Assembly (NCBI GenBank): GCA_046757725.1
Contig: JBHHYU010000004.1
Coordinates: 1-64,000 of the forward strand
DNA length: 64,000 nucleotides
Direction of reading: 5' to 3'
From: JBHHYU01 sp046757725
GTDB taxonomy: Bacteria; Desulfobacterota; Binatia; UBA9968
The notes beneath the pieces are model-generated. The model was given only the letters and a program-made list of their open reading frames with translations, did not search any database and was not told the origin of the DNA. Position numbers and translations under genes: made by a program. Positions 1 through 8,999 of the stretch are shown here, one piece after another; within the stretch, counting starts at the first letter, position 1; each line of letters begins with the position of its first letter.

Positions 1-16
1 ATTCCACGGGGCGAGC

Positions 17-134
17 CGCAAAGACGCAAAGCACGCCAAGTTCGGAGAAATAGGGGTCATGTTTTTCTTTGCGCCCTTGGCGCCCGGCCTTCGCAGCGGA
101 AGCGCCTGCTTCGGCGGAGTAGGCTCTTGGCGCG
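17..134 (+). repeat. Left copy of a dispersed palindromic intergenic repeat
   Basis: The stretch contains GCAAAG repeats facing CTTTGCGCCCTTGGCGCC, so it can fold on itself. Positions 38-53 (CCAAGTTCGGAGAAAT) recur on the opposite strand near the right end of the window, where the surrounding ~57 bases also align well. Relative to that copy, about 42 bases (85-126) are inserted between GGCGCC and TTGGCGCG. It is a non-coding mobile or REP-like repeat; no transposase is attached. Confidence 0.6.
85..126. repeat. Small GC-rich palindromic insertion inside the left repeat
   Basis: Bases 104-124 form an imperfect palindrome (GCCTGC facing GTAGGC around TTCGGCGGA). The block is absent from the right-end copy of the host repeat, so it looks like an insertion. 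It resembles the small CCTGC/GCAGG elements found in the hsdM remnant at 11.56-11.73 kb. Confidence 0.4.
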
Positions 135-478
135 ACAGAAATGTGTTGACATGAGTCCGTTCCTTTTGATACCCCGCAGCTTGCTGCATCGTGGGTATGC
201 TAAGCGTCGTCACGGGGGCCACGGCGATTCACCTGAGCAGTTGATTACAGTTCGCTTTTGCGGGTTGAGCCTTCAGACCGAACGCGCACTTGATCTGCAG
301 ATCAGGCGCGTTTAAAAGAGCGGTTGATTGATTACATCGTCGATTTCCAATACATTGCCGGGAGCCTCTGGAGCTTTGATCTTGTTTTCACAATTATTCT
401 TAGAAAAAAGCTTTTTCTGTTTCACAAAAGTATTCCAACGACACGTAACGTCCGGGATGCCATTGTTGTCATCCCACT

Positions 479-1369
479 ATGACCCCACGATCGTACCGGC
501 TGCTTCTGATGCGACCTGAATTTTTCGCCATTCTGTCATCCATGGGTTGGGCGGTCGATGCGGTGCTAGTGCGCCGGGGAGCCCGCTTCTCCAGCGTCTC
601 GGCAGCCGCCTTTTTAAGTTTTCTTGTCACGGCGGTCTGCCTTTGGTCCGCCATCGCCTATTTCTTTTCTTTCCAGCAGCTACGGTCCCTAGGCGTCGTT
701 TACTTTATTGTGGGCGGGCTTCTCCAACCATTGCTGGCCCGCCTGCTCTATTATGGGGGCATTACACGACTTGGGGTTGCCCGTGCAGATCCGCTGCGTC
801 GGATAAGTCCTCTTTTTGCGATCTTCGTTGCAGTGCTGTTCCTCGGCGAACGCCCCAGCTCCTTCGTCTATGGTGGGACGGTGCTTATCGTCATCGGTGC
901 ATGTTTCGTTTTGGCACGCAAGGGAGAGGAAAGGGAGTGGAGGATCTTGGATGCTGCATTTCCCTTGGGGTCGGCCTTCGTAGCCGCCGTTTCACAGAAC
1001 GTGCGCAGGACAGGACTTCTGATCCTTCCCAATCCCCTCATCGGCGCGGCTGTTACGACTTCCACCTCGCTCATCGTCTTGTTTATTTTTGTTCTTTTTA
1101 CAGGGAAAATCGGTCTTATCCGACCCCATAGAGCGAGCATGCCTTTCTTCGGTATTACCGCGTTCATCTCGGCTGGCTCGCAGTTCCTGGCTTTTATCGC
1201 CTTGAACCAGGGAGAAGTTTCCGTAATAGCCCCTATCCTGAGTATGACCCCCTTCTTTTCTGTTTTCCTGAGCGCCTTTTTTCTAAGAGATCTAGAGAGA
1301 GTGACTTCGAAAATAGTCATGGGAGTTTTACTCCTGGTTACCGGTGTCACACTAATCACGACCCGCTAG
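479..1369 (+). CDS. EamA/DMT-superfamily permease
   Basis: This is an inner-membrane protein of 296 residues that appears to have about ten hydrophobic helices, the usual size and layout of the drug/metabolite transporter (EamA) family. Two homologous halves are visible, each ending in a PLFAIFVAVLFLGE- or PFFSVFLSAFFLRD-type helix, a typical EamA signature. The substrate cannot be read from sequence. A second EamA protein at 27969-28835 on the other strand has the same organisation and is probably a paralogue. An alternative start is the ATG at 509; neither start has a convincing ribosome site. Downstream lie a glycosidase and a sulfotransferase on the same strand. Confidence 0.85.
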   Translation: MTPRSYRLLLMRPEFFAILSSMGWAVDAVLVRRGARFSSVSAAAFLSFLVTAVCLWSAIAYFFSFQQLRSLGVVYFIVGGLLQPLLARLLYYGGITRLGVARADPLRRISPLFAIFVAVLFLGERPSSFVYGGTVLIVIGACFVLARKGEEREWRILDAAFPLGSAFVAAVSQNVRRTGLLILPNPLIGAAVTTSTSLIVLFIFVLFTGKIGLIRPHRASMPFFGITAFISAGSQFLAFIALNQGEVSVIAPILSMTPFFSVFLSAFFLRDLERVTSKIVMGVLLLVTGVTLITTR

Positions 1370-1604
1370 GTGCAAGGGTCGGCGAAGGGAGGAGCCATTC
1401 CACTGAGGGCTTTTGGAAAACCCGTGTGCAGCCTTCTACTGGGTAACCCCTTTGTTCTCCCCATCACCGTTTCGCTAAAGGCAGAGCGCAGGTTGACACA
1501 AAATCTTGTCGCGCCCAAAATACCGATGGTGGCGAGTCTATTATTTAAGTGAGTTACATTCGCGTGTTACGATTCTCGCCCTTAGGAGGGAGGAGACGCT
1601 AAAG

Positions 1605-2930
1605 ATGGAGCCTGGCAAACTGAATGACCGATTGTCACATCACATGCAGATCATTTTGAGGTCTACCGTAGCCTCGAAAAAGTATGGGCGATTGTTATTG
1701 GCTTCCCCTCCGACGTCCCGTTACCCCTACGTCTATCCTAGAGACTGCAGCAGCGTATTCCAACTCTTTCGACGTCTAGCCGGCTCACAAAGCGGTTATG
1801 ATGTTGCCAACCAAGCTTTCGAGTTGATGGAATCCATGGCTCATTTTGTGAAGGATGTTCAGGCGGAGTCCGGAAGCTGGGGACAACGATATAGCCTGCA
1901 AGGCGAGGACAAAAGCATCTATAAGCAAGAGGACAACGTCGCCCACGGCATTGCCATTTTATGCAATTACCTCCTCACAGCACGAAGATTGAAAAAAAAT
2001 ATTCGAGGACTCGAAGGCTTTCTAGTTGGTATTGATCGGGGGCTGGATTACAGCATTCGGAGTCTGTACCACAAGGAACTCAACCTCTTTCATTCAACCA
2101 CTTCGATCCACGAGTCAGCATTGGAGGAAGGGTACACCTGCTGGGTCAATTTTGCCTTTCTCTATGCTTTTTCTCTAGCACATGAAGTGGTGACATCGAT
2201 GGATCAAAAGAAGATTATTTCACAGTCCCATCTGACCTTCCGGAAGCATTTTCTTTATTCGATCAATGAGTTGTTCATGGTAGGCGACCGATACGTGCGT
2301 CGCATCGACCCGAAAGGGCTGATGGATTTGCGCCCGGATTTTACCTTGCTTAGTCCCTTCTACTATGGCTTCCTTCACTACAAAAAACAATTGGAAAAAA
2401 GTGTTGAGTTTTTAGAGAAACAACTCTGGGATCCCGAGTTGGGAATGATCATGCGCTATCTTCCCTTTCACAAAGACTTTGCCACACACGTACATGCCGG
2501 CAACGGACCCTGGATGCAATACACTGCTATTTTAGCCCAGTTCCATTACTGGAACGGCAACACGGATCGTGGCGACGAACTGCTTCGTAAAATCGACGAG
2601 CATACGAACGAGAAAGGCGAGATTCCGGAACACCTGTCCACCTGTAAGCGTTTTGATGGCTTCATGGAGGTGGAATGGAAAACGGGGATTGATTTCGATA
2701 AGGAATTTCACAAGCCGATCTTACTTGAGGATGTGGATTTCGATAAGATACTGGAAGAAGCGAATAACATGGCGCGCTCGTATGAAGAAACAGGAAGCAA
2801 GTGCATGATTGCTAGTAAGACCAATGCTGAGGGCGGGTACATTCAGTTCGCCATGCCGCTAGTTTGGTCCCATGCCGAGTATGCGCGTGCCCTCCTCATA
2901 CGCGAAAAGGATTGGTGGAAAGATACCTAA
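1605..2930 (+). CDS. Glycoside hydrolase family 15-like (glucoamylase-type) protein
   Basis: The 441-residue protein has the (alpha/alpha)6-barrel signature of GH15 enzymes: an early YPYVYPRDCSSVF segment resembling the substrate-site W/Y-PRD motif, a GEIPEHLS segment near residue 345 corresponding to the G-x-x-PEQ motif with the catalytic Glu, and a C-terminal PLVWSHAEYARALL segment. GH15 members hydrolyse alpha-glucosides or trehalose; this substrate is unknown. No signal peptide is seen, so it is probably cytoplasmic. I chose the ATG at 1605 because AGGAGGGAGG lies just upstream; the frame is open from 1506 but has no ribosome site there. The following sulfotransferase begins immediately after the stop, suggesting cotranscription. 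Confidence 0.75.
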   Translation: MEPGKLNDRLSHHMQIILRSTVASKKYGRLLLASPPTSRYPYVYPRDCSSVFQLFRRLAGSQSGYDVANQAFELMESMAHFVKDVQAESGSWGQRYSLQGEDKSIYKQEDNVAHGIAILCNYLLTARRLKKNIRGLEGFLVGIDRGLDYSIRSLYHKELNLFHSTTSIHESALEEGYTCWVNFAFLYAFSLAHEVVTSMDQKKIISQSHLTFRKHFLYSINELFMVGDRYVRRIDPKGLMDLRPDFTLLSPFYYGFLHYKKQLEKSVEFLEKQLWDPELGMIMRYLPFHKDFATHVHAGNGPWMQYTAILAQFHYWNGNTDRGDELLRKIDEHTNEKGEIPEHLSTCKRFDGFMEVEWKTGIDFDKEFHKPILLEDVDFDKILEEANNMARSYEETGSKCMIASKTNAEGGYIQFAMPLVWSHAEYARALLIREKDWWKDT

Positions 2931-4238
2931 TTGCCAATAGGAGAAATTAGACTGCACAACGCTAACCTGCAAGCCCGCTTTGACTGGCAGGGATCACCAG
3001 CGAGTGAGCCGCCAGTTACCATCCCGTTCAATGTCCGCGGTGTCAATGTTATCGGTGGGGTGTTGGAAAAGGTCGGTTTGTCTCTAGTCCATTTCGATCC
3101 CGAAAAACTCATCCGCCAGGCACAAAAGGAAACGGGACTGGATCGGTTCCCGGAAATCGATTGGCGCACGCCGTTTGAGAAACTGATGATCGGATACAAC
3201 CGCGAATCAAACCTGAGCCTTGTGGGCCGATTGTTTGCCAAGGAAATGACCCTTTTGTCCCTTAGGACCATGTTAACCAACCAAGCGGAATTCGATCGAC
3301 ATCCCGAAGTTTTTGAGGTTTCGATAGAGCGACCATTGATTATTGTTGCGCCCTCCAGGAGCGGATCGACATTCTTGCATAAACTGCTTGCCTCCCATCC
3401 CGATGCGAGATCACCCAGGCTTTGGGAATTGCAAACGCCATGCCCACCACCACGACCCGACATAGATCAATCGGACCCGAGAATCCGGTCATGTCAAGAA
3501 AAATTTGACCGTTTTTTTTCCCTCTTACCGGACTTCCGCAAAATTCACGATTTACAACCCTTGGAACCGGATGAGTGTATGCATATTTTTCGCGGCATAT
3601 TTATGTGTAGACTGTCGTTTTCGGTGCCCTGCGATGTTCCGACCTATCAGGAATGGGTGGACCGGGCGGACTTTGACCCGGCGTACCGGTACTATAAAAA
3701 GGTGCTGCGATCTCTGAGTTTGAACTTTCCCGGCAAGAGAATGATTCTAAAAAGCCCAACGCATATCCTGACACTTGCCGAGTTAATAAATGTTTTTCCG
3801 GACGCTGGTATTGTCATGTTGCACCGGGATCCGCGCGTGACAGCCGCCTCTCGCTGCAGTCTCTGTGAAGCAGCGAGGATGTTCCTGACCAACGACTACG
3901 ATTTAGAAGCAATCGGACATTTGTGGCGGTCCAACTGGGCACCTGCGCTAAACAGGGTTTCAGAAATCCGCTCGAACTTTTCCAAGACCTGGTTTTATGA
4001 CGTTGATTACCACCGGCTCATCACCGACCCAGTGAAAACAGCCAGGGATATTTTTGAGACATTTGGTTTTCGTTACGACGGGGAAGTCGAAACCAGGTTG
4101 CGGAACTGGCTGGTTGATCACCCCAAGGAAAAGTATGGCTCCCATCGTTACTCGCTGGAGCGGTACAGACTCAGCTCTAGAAAGGTTCTCGGGGCTGTTG
4201 AGCCGTATTTGTCTGCGTTCGATCTGAAATACGATTGA
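2931..4238 (+). CDS. Sulfotransferase family protein (PAPS-dependent)
   Basis: The 435-residue protein contains the 5'-phosphosulfate-binding loop APSRSGSTFLHKLLASHP near residues 140-157 and the 3'-phosphate-binding region near residues 265-295 (KRMILKSPTHILTLAEL, then MLHRDPR), the layout of the Sulfotransfer_3 family. Such enzymes transfer sulfate from PAPS to carbohydrates, lipids or small molecules; the acceptor is unknown. The N-terminal ~130 residues have no motif I recognise. The start is uncertain: TTG 2931 abuts the upstream stop without a ribosome site, while an AGGAG at 2939-2943 sits 8 bases before a CTG at 2952. Translational coupling with the upstream gene is likely. Confidence 0.8.
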   Translation: MPIGEIRLHNANLQARFDWQGSPASEPPVTIPFNVRGVNVIGGVLEKVGLSLVHFDPEKLIRQAQKETGLDRFPEIDWRTPFEKLMIGYNRESNLSLVGRLFAKEMTLLSLRTMLTNQAEFDRHPEVFEVSIERPLIIVAPSRSGSTFLHKLLASHPDARSPRLWELQTPCPPPRPDIDQSDPRIRSCQEKFDRFFSLLPDFRKIHDLQPLEPDECMHIFRGIFMCRLSFSVPCDVPTYQEWVDRADFDPAYRYYKKVLRSLSLNFPGKRMILKSPTHILTLAELINVFPDAGIVMLHRDPRVTAASRCSLCEAARMFLTNDYDLEAIGHLWRSNWAPALNRVSEIRSNFSKTWFYDVDYHRLITDPVKTARDIFETFGFRYDGEVETRLRNWLVDHPKEKYGSHRYSLERYRLSSRKVLGAVEPYLSAFDLKYD

Positions 4239-4388
4239 GCGCTTTTTTAGGTTACCTGTCCCCAAACGTCCTCTGGCACTATTTCTTTCTTCCGTCTCAT
4301 TTGACATTTCTGTGGGTGTTTGAAAATCTAATATAATCTGGTTTTGAAAAACAACCGGGTGTCAAATACTTCAGGGGAGAAGACTGAC

Positions 4389-5192
4389 ATGCTCGAACTT
4401 TATCATCACGATTTGTCCGTATGTGCGCAGAAAGTGCGCTTGTGCCTGGAGGAGAAGGAGCTCAAGTGGGAAAGCCGTTACGTCGATCTCGGCAAGCGGG
4501 AACAGAAAAAGCCCGAATACCTCAGGCTCAATCCGAACGGCAACGTGCCTACGCTGGTTCATGACGGCACTGTTGTTTACGAATCCACCATTGTCAACGA
4601 ATACCTTGATGACGCTTTTCCGGAAAAGCCCTTACGGCCGGTTGATGCACTGGGCAAGGCACGGGTACGAAAATGGACGATTCAGCTTGACGTGAGCATC
4701 CATATGGCGATGCGCACGTTGAACACTTCCATCGCTACGCGACATCGCGATATGGGGAATTACACACAGGAGCAGATTGAGGTAAAGCTCGGTACCATCG
4801 CGGACCCGGCCAAGCGCGAGCGCAAAATGACAAGCTTCCGTCAGGGAATCGAGTCTCCCTATGTACTGGAATCGCTGCAACGTTATGGGAAGCTCATCAA
4901 GGAGATGGAATCCGAGCTTGCGGACGGCCGCCCCTGGCTGGTGGGCGAACAGTTTACGCTCGCCGATGTGGGATTTGCGTCTTACTTCACGATGATGGAA
5001 GCGTTGCAGATCGGCTGGCTATGGGAAAAAAGCCCGCGATTTTGCGGTTGGTTCCAGAGACTGAAAGCGCGTCCTGCGTATGAGCGGGCGATCACCCGGT
5101 GGCTCAACTCATCCAAAGAGTTGCCCCAGCGAATCAAAAGCGGCAAGGAATGTCGCGACCGACTGATACAAATCTTTAACGCGGCCGTATGA
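4389..5192 (+). CDS. Glutathione S-transferase family protein
   Basis: The 267-residue protein has an N-terminal thioredoxin-fold domain (MLELYHHDLSVCAQKVRLCL; NPNGNVPTLVHDG; YESTIVNEYLDD) carrying the cis-Pro and Glu/Ser glutathione-binding elements, followed by an all-helical C-terminal domain with the LADVGFASY segment typical of GSTs. Glutathione conjugation or glutathione-dependent isomerisation is expected; the substrate is unknown. The active-site position SVCAQK carries Cys or Ser rather than Tyr. Start ATG 4389 is preceded by AGGGGAG; an upstream in-frame TTG at 4344 lacks a ribosome site. The protein is slightly longer than usual (200-230) because of an insert around residues 100-165. 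Confidence 0.88.
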   Translation: MLELYHHDLSVCAQKVRLCLEEKELKWESRYVDLGKREQKKPEYLRLNPNGNVPTLVHDGTVVYESTIVNEYLDDAFPEKPLRPVDALGKARVRKWTIQLDVSIHMAMRTLNTSIATRHRDMGNYTQEQIEVKLGTIADPAKRERKMTSFRQGIESPYVLESLQRYGKLIKEMESELADGRPWLVGEQFTLADVGFASYFTMMEALQIGWLWEKSPRFCGWFQRLKARPAYERAITRWLNSSKELPQRIKSGKECRDRLIQIFNAAV

Positions 5193-5245
5193 CGGGGTCG
5201 GATACGGGATCGGAAGTCTTTTCTCCGAACCTTTGGTCTAGCCGC

Positions 5246-5326
5246 AAATAGTTTTCTTTTTTCTTTCCCTCGGCAGGTGGCATGATAGTAGCCATCGGCA
5301 TAGTCAATTCGCAGCGGTCTGCCCAT
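5246..5326 (-). pseudogene. Remnant of a RAYT/IS200-like Y1 transposase (N-terminus only)
   Basis: Reading leftwards from ATG 5326, the first ~27 residues (MGRPLRIDYADGYYHATCRG) match the highly conserved start of REP-associated tyrosine transposases (consensus like M-RPLRI-Y-GA-YHVTSRGNE). AAAGGAGG precedes it. The similarity then stops and the HUH and catalytic Tyr regions are missing. The fragment marks the left edge of the accessory region and indicates past mobile-element activity. Confidence 0.6.
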
Positions 5327-5477
5327 GCCTTTTGCCTTTTCTATTCCTCCTTTGTTAGTATTCATTAGTGCCGATGTGGGATGTTGCCTAACCCGGTCTC
5401 GTTGAAACTTCACGCACAAATCCTCCCGGCCATAGAGAATCAAAAGACCTCGGGTTCAGGAGTCGGAAGCGATCGCC

Positions 5478-8237
5478 ATGCCCACCCCCGAAAACCAAGC
5501 CAGGGAAAACATCGACGCACTACTTGCCCAATGCGGCTGGATAGTGCAAGACAAGAAAGCTGCCAACTTATCCGCTGCTCGTGGCGTAGCCCTCCGGGAG
5601 TTATCATTTAAAACCGGCGAACCCGACTACACTTTGTTCGCCGACGGCAAGGCTGTCGGCACTGTGGAGGCCAAACCTGAAGGCCACTCCCTGATTGGCG
5701 TGGAGGAGCAGTCGGAGAAATACGTCAAAGCTGTTCCCTTCGGAATGCCCGCTTGGCGCTCGCCGCTTCCTTTCAGCTACGAGTCCACCGGTACGGAGAC
5801 GCGCTTCACCAACCGGCTCGATCCCGAGCCGCGCAGCCGTAACGTCTTTGCGTTTCATAAGCCGGAGACCTTGCTCAATTGGGCACGGGCCGACAAACAA
5901 CTCAATCAATGTCTACGCGAGTTACCGCCGCTCGTTACCGACGGTCTCTGGAAGGCGCAGATCGAGGCGATCAACAACCTGGAAAAATCTTTTGCCGGCA
6001 ACAAGCCGCGCGCCCTCATTCAGATGGCCACCGGCTCGGGAAAAACCTTCACGGCGGTCAATTTCAGCTACCGTCTGATTAAGAACGCCGGGGCTCGCCG
6101 CGTGCTCTTTCTCGTCGACCGCGGCAACTTGGGCGAGCAGACCTTCAAAGAGTTTGACCAGTTCGTCTCGCCGGTGAATAATTACAAATTTACCGAGGAG
6201 TTTATCGTTCAGCATCTTAAACGCAATGTGCTCGACGATTCCTCCCGCGTGGTGATCAGCACGGTCCAGCGCCTCTACTCCATGCTCAAAGGCGAGGCCG
6301 AGCCGCCGCCCGACCTGGACGACCTACGCATCGATGCCGCCGAGTCGCTGTACAAAGAACCCCTGCCCGTGGAGTACAACCCCAGCCTTCCCATTGAGAC
6401 CTTCGATTTTATCATCACCGACGAGTGCCACCGCTCGATTTACAACCTTTGGCGCCAGGTGCTGGAATACTTCGACGCCTATCTAATCGGCCTCACTGCC
6501 ACGCCATCCAAGCAGGCCTTCGGCTTTTTCGACCAGAATCTGGTCATGGAATACAACCACGAGAAGGCCGTCGCCGACGGCGTCAACGTGAACTACGACG
6601 TGTACCGCATAGACACGGAAATTACGTCGAAAGGCTCAAAGATCGACGCCGGTTTCTACGTCGACAAACGTGATCGTCAGACACGCAAGAAACGTTGGGA
6701 GCAGCTCGATGACGAGTTTCAATACGAAGCCGGCCAGCTCGACCGCGAGGTGGTGGCGAAAGACCAGATCCGCACTGTCCTGCAAACTTTCCGCGACAAT
6801 CTGTTCACCGACATTTTTCCCGGACGCGCCGACATGCCCAAAACGCTGATCTTTGCCAAGGACGACTCCCATGCCGAGGATATTGTCGACATCTGCCGCG
6901 AGGTGTTCGACAAGGGCAACGACTTTTGCCAGAAGATTACCTACAAGACCACCGGAACGGACCCAAAGACGCTGATTCAGAGATTCCGCAATAGCTACAA
7001 TCCACGGATCGCCGTCACTGTCGATATGATCGCTACCGGCACCGACGTCAAACCTTTGGAAGTTGTTTTTTTCATGCGCTCGGTGAAATCGCGGGGCTTC
7101 TTCGAGCAGATGAAGGGCCGGGGCGTGCGAGTGATCTCTGAGACGGAGATGGAGCAGGTGAACCCCGGCGTCAAGCGCAAGAGCCGTTTCGTGATCGTCG
7201 ATGCCGTCGGAGTCTGCGAGCGCGACATGACCGACTCCCACCCGCTAGAACGGAAGCGCAACGTGACGTTCGACAAACTGCTCGACGCCATTGCCCTTGG
7301 CAACCGGGAACCCGAAGCGCTGGAAAGCCTTGCCGGTAGACTCGTTCGTTTGGAAAAGCGTTTCGACGAAGCCCTTGCGGGTGAAGTCCGCACAACCGCA
7401 AATGGCCAGATACTCTCTGAGATCGCGCAGACTTTACTTGCTTCGACAAATCTAGACAATATCGAAGCCAAAGCCAGGGAAGGAAAAGAACCCTACTATC
7501 AACCGACGGACACGGACTTACAAAGCTCGCAAGCCAAACTCATGCAGGAAGCCGTCGCGCCGCTGGCTAAGAACCCCGCGCTGCGCCAGCTCTTGATCAG
7601 AATCCATCAGGCCAGCGAACAGGTCATTGACATCATCTCCCGCGACCGTGTGCTGTTCGCCGGCGCATCTCAGCAAACCACGCAGAACGCCGAGCAGGTC
7701 ACGAAATCGTTTCGCGATTACATCGAAAAACACAAAGCCGAGATCACCGCGCTTCAGCTACTCTACGGTCGCCCCTATCGTCACCGGCTTACGGAGCCGA
7801 TGCTCAAAGAGTTGGAGAAAAAGCTCCGTGAAGAACATGCAGCCTGGACCGAAGACCGGTTATGGGATTCCTTTGCCGCCGTCGCACCGAAAAAGGTTAA
7901 GGGTCGATCCCAAGCCGGACGCTTCGCTGATCTTGTGGCCCTTGTTCGCTTCGCGCTCGAACGCGAGCAGGTTCTTCGGCCTTTTACCGACACCGTGAAT
8001 CAGCGCTTCATCGAGTGGAACGAAAGAAATATCTCGAAGGATATTGTTTTCACCCCCGAACAACGTGCCTGGCTCGAACTCATCCGCGACCATATCGCTA
8101 CCAGCTTGAGCATCGAAACCGAACACTTCAACTATGCTCCCTTCAGCCAGCGCGGCGGATTGGGGAGGGCTCATCTGCTTTTTGGCAACGATCTGCCGAA
8201 ACTGTTGGATGAACTGAATGAGGTGTTAGCGGCATGA
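5478..8237 (+). CDS. hsdR: Type I restriction enzyme, R (endonuclease/translocase) subunit
   Basis: The 919-residue protein has an N-terminal PD-(D/E)XK nuclease domain (GEPDYTLFADGKAVGTVEAK, residues ~47-66), an SF2 helicase core with Walker A MATGSGKT near 183, DECH near 315 and LTATP near 338, a second RecA-like domain with the ATGTDVKPLEVVFFMRSV and QMKGRGVR motifs near 515-550, and a long EcoEI-type C-terminal domain. It would translocate and cut DNA together with HsdM and HsdS. All catalytic motifs look intact. Its stop overlaps the hsdS start by 4 bases. The cognate hsdM lies 6 kb downstream, beyond inserted genes, and hsdS is broken. Confidence 0.95.
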   Translation: MPTPENQARENIDALLAQCGWIVQDKKAANLSAARGVALRELSFKTGEPDYTLFADGKAVGTVEAKPEGHSLIGVEEQSEKYVKAVPFGMPAWRSPLPFSYESTGTETRFTNRLDPEPRSRNVFAFHKPETLLNWARADKQLNQCLRELPPLVTDGLWKAQIEAINNLEKSFAGNKPRALIQMATGSGKTFTAVNFSYRLIKNAGARRVLFLVDRGNLGEQTFKEFDQFVSPVNNYKFTEEFIVQHLKRNVLDDSSRVVISTVQRLYSMLKGEAEPPPDLDDLRIDAAESLYKEPLPVEYNPSLPIETFDFIITDECHRSIYNLWRQVLEYFDAYLIGLTATPSKQAFGFFDQNLVMEYNHEKAVADGVNVNYDVYRIDTEITSKGSKIDAGFYVDKRDRQTRKKRWEQLDDEFQYEAGQLDREVVAKDQIRTVLQTFRDNLFTDIFPGRADMPKTLIFAKDDSHAEDIVDICREVFDKGNDFCQKITYKTTGTDPKTLIQRFRNSYNPRIAVTVDMIATGTDVKPLEVVFFMRSVKSRGFFEQMKGRGVRVISETEMEQVNPGVKRKSRFVIVDAVGVCERDMTDSHPLERKRNVTFDKLLDAIALGNREPEALESLAGRLVRLEKRFDEALAGEVRTTANGQILSEIAQTLLASTNLDNIEAKAREGKEPYYQPTDTDLQSSQAKLMQEAVAPLAKNPALRQLLIRIHQASEQVIDIISRDRVLFAGASQQTTQNAEQVTKSFRDYIEKHKAEITALQLLYGRPYRHRLTEPMLKELEKKLREEHAAWTEDRLWDSFAAVAPKKVKGRSQAGRFADLVALVRFALEREQVLRPFTDTVNQRFIEWNERNISKDIVFTPEQRAWLELIRDHIATSLSIETEHFNYAPFSQRGGLGRAHLLFGNDLPKLLDELNEVLAA

Positions 8238-8933
8238 CTCTTAGAACTGAACCCTTGCGAGACCTCCTCCAGGCTTTTGAGTCAGGTAGCCGTCCGAAAG
8301 GCGGCGTGACAGGAATTCGTGACGGGATTCCAAGTCTCGGGGGTGAACATCTCAATCGTGACGGTGGCTTCAAATTCAACAAAATTAAATTTGTTCCGGA
8401 GACCTTTGCACGAGCTATGACGCGCGGTCACGTGGAACCAGAAGATATTCTTGTCGTTAAGGATGGGGCGACCACAGGAAAGGTGTCATTAATTCGTAGT
8501 GATTTTCCGTTTGCCCAAGCAGTAATTAACGAGCACGTGTTTCGCCTAAAGCTAAAAGACGATTATAACTCAGCTTACGTGTTCTATTTTTTATATTCGC
8601 TCGCCGGTCAGCAACAGATTTTGTCCGATTTTCGAGGCGCTGCTCAGGGCGGTATCAGCCAAGCGTTTGTCGACAAGGTATTTGTCCCTGTACGACCTCT
8701 CGATGAACAGCAACAGATCCCTCTCTGCGCAACCTCAATTGCCGATTCGTGACTTCAAGACATTCACTGTCGCCTTTCCATCAAAATCTGAACAGGGAAG
8801 AGTTGTCCAAGAAATTGAGCGCCACTTAAACATAGTTGATGGGCTGGAAGTAGTCGTGAACACGAACCTCCTGCGTGCTACCCGCCTCCGCCAGTCGATC
8901 CTACAGCGGGCGTTTGAGGGGAAGCTCTGCTAA
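8234..8933 (+). pseudogene. hsdS: Type I restriction specificity subunit, internally deleted and frameshifted
   Basis: The first frame (8234-8752, 172 residues) encodes one target-recognition domain ending at VRPLDEQQQI, the usual junction with the central helical spacer, then runs into an unrelated tail and a stop. From about 8740 another frame encodes the end of a second recognition domain and the distal conserved helix (SEQGRVVQEIERH ... TRLRQSILQRAFEGKL), ending at 8933. So the central spacer and most of the second recognition domain are missing and the parts are out of frame. A normal HsdS has about 400 residues. As it stands the system lacks a complete specificity subunit; a frameshifted product would be a single-domain half-HsdS. 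Confidence 0.85.
8879..8908 (+). repeat. 30-bp direct repeat, hsdS 3' end, copy 1
   Basis: The segment encodes the TRLRQSILQR tail of hsdS. An almost identical segment (28 of 30 bases) lies at 11868-11897. The two copies bracket the nuclease-ATPase gene and the hsdM remnant. Confidence 0.75.
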
Positions 8934-8999
8934 ATGGTAAGAGTTACATACGACAAGTAGATCGTCAAACGTGGTCAGTTCCTAAAACGGGAGTTGGTT

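Noticed and set aside
4301..4337. TTGACA and TATAAT upstream of the GST gene
   Set aside because: The spacing is 25 bases, too long for a sigma-70 promoter; no better -35 is seen.
6636..7241. Long open frame on the minus strand inside hsdR
   Set aside because: It is a shadow of the intact hsdR frame, with no ribosome site and no recognisable domain.
8750..8752. UGA ending the first hsdS frame as a recoded codon
   Set aside because: The residues before it are already out of frame with the family and the conserved tail lies in another frame; this is a deletion/frameshift, not recoding.
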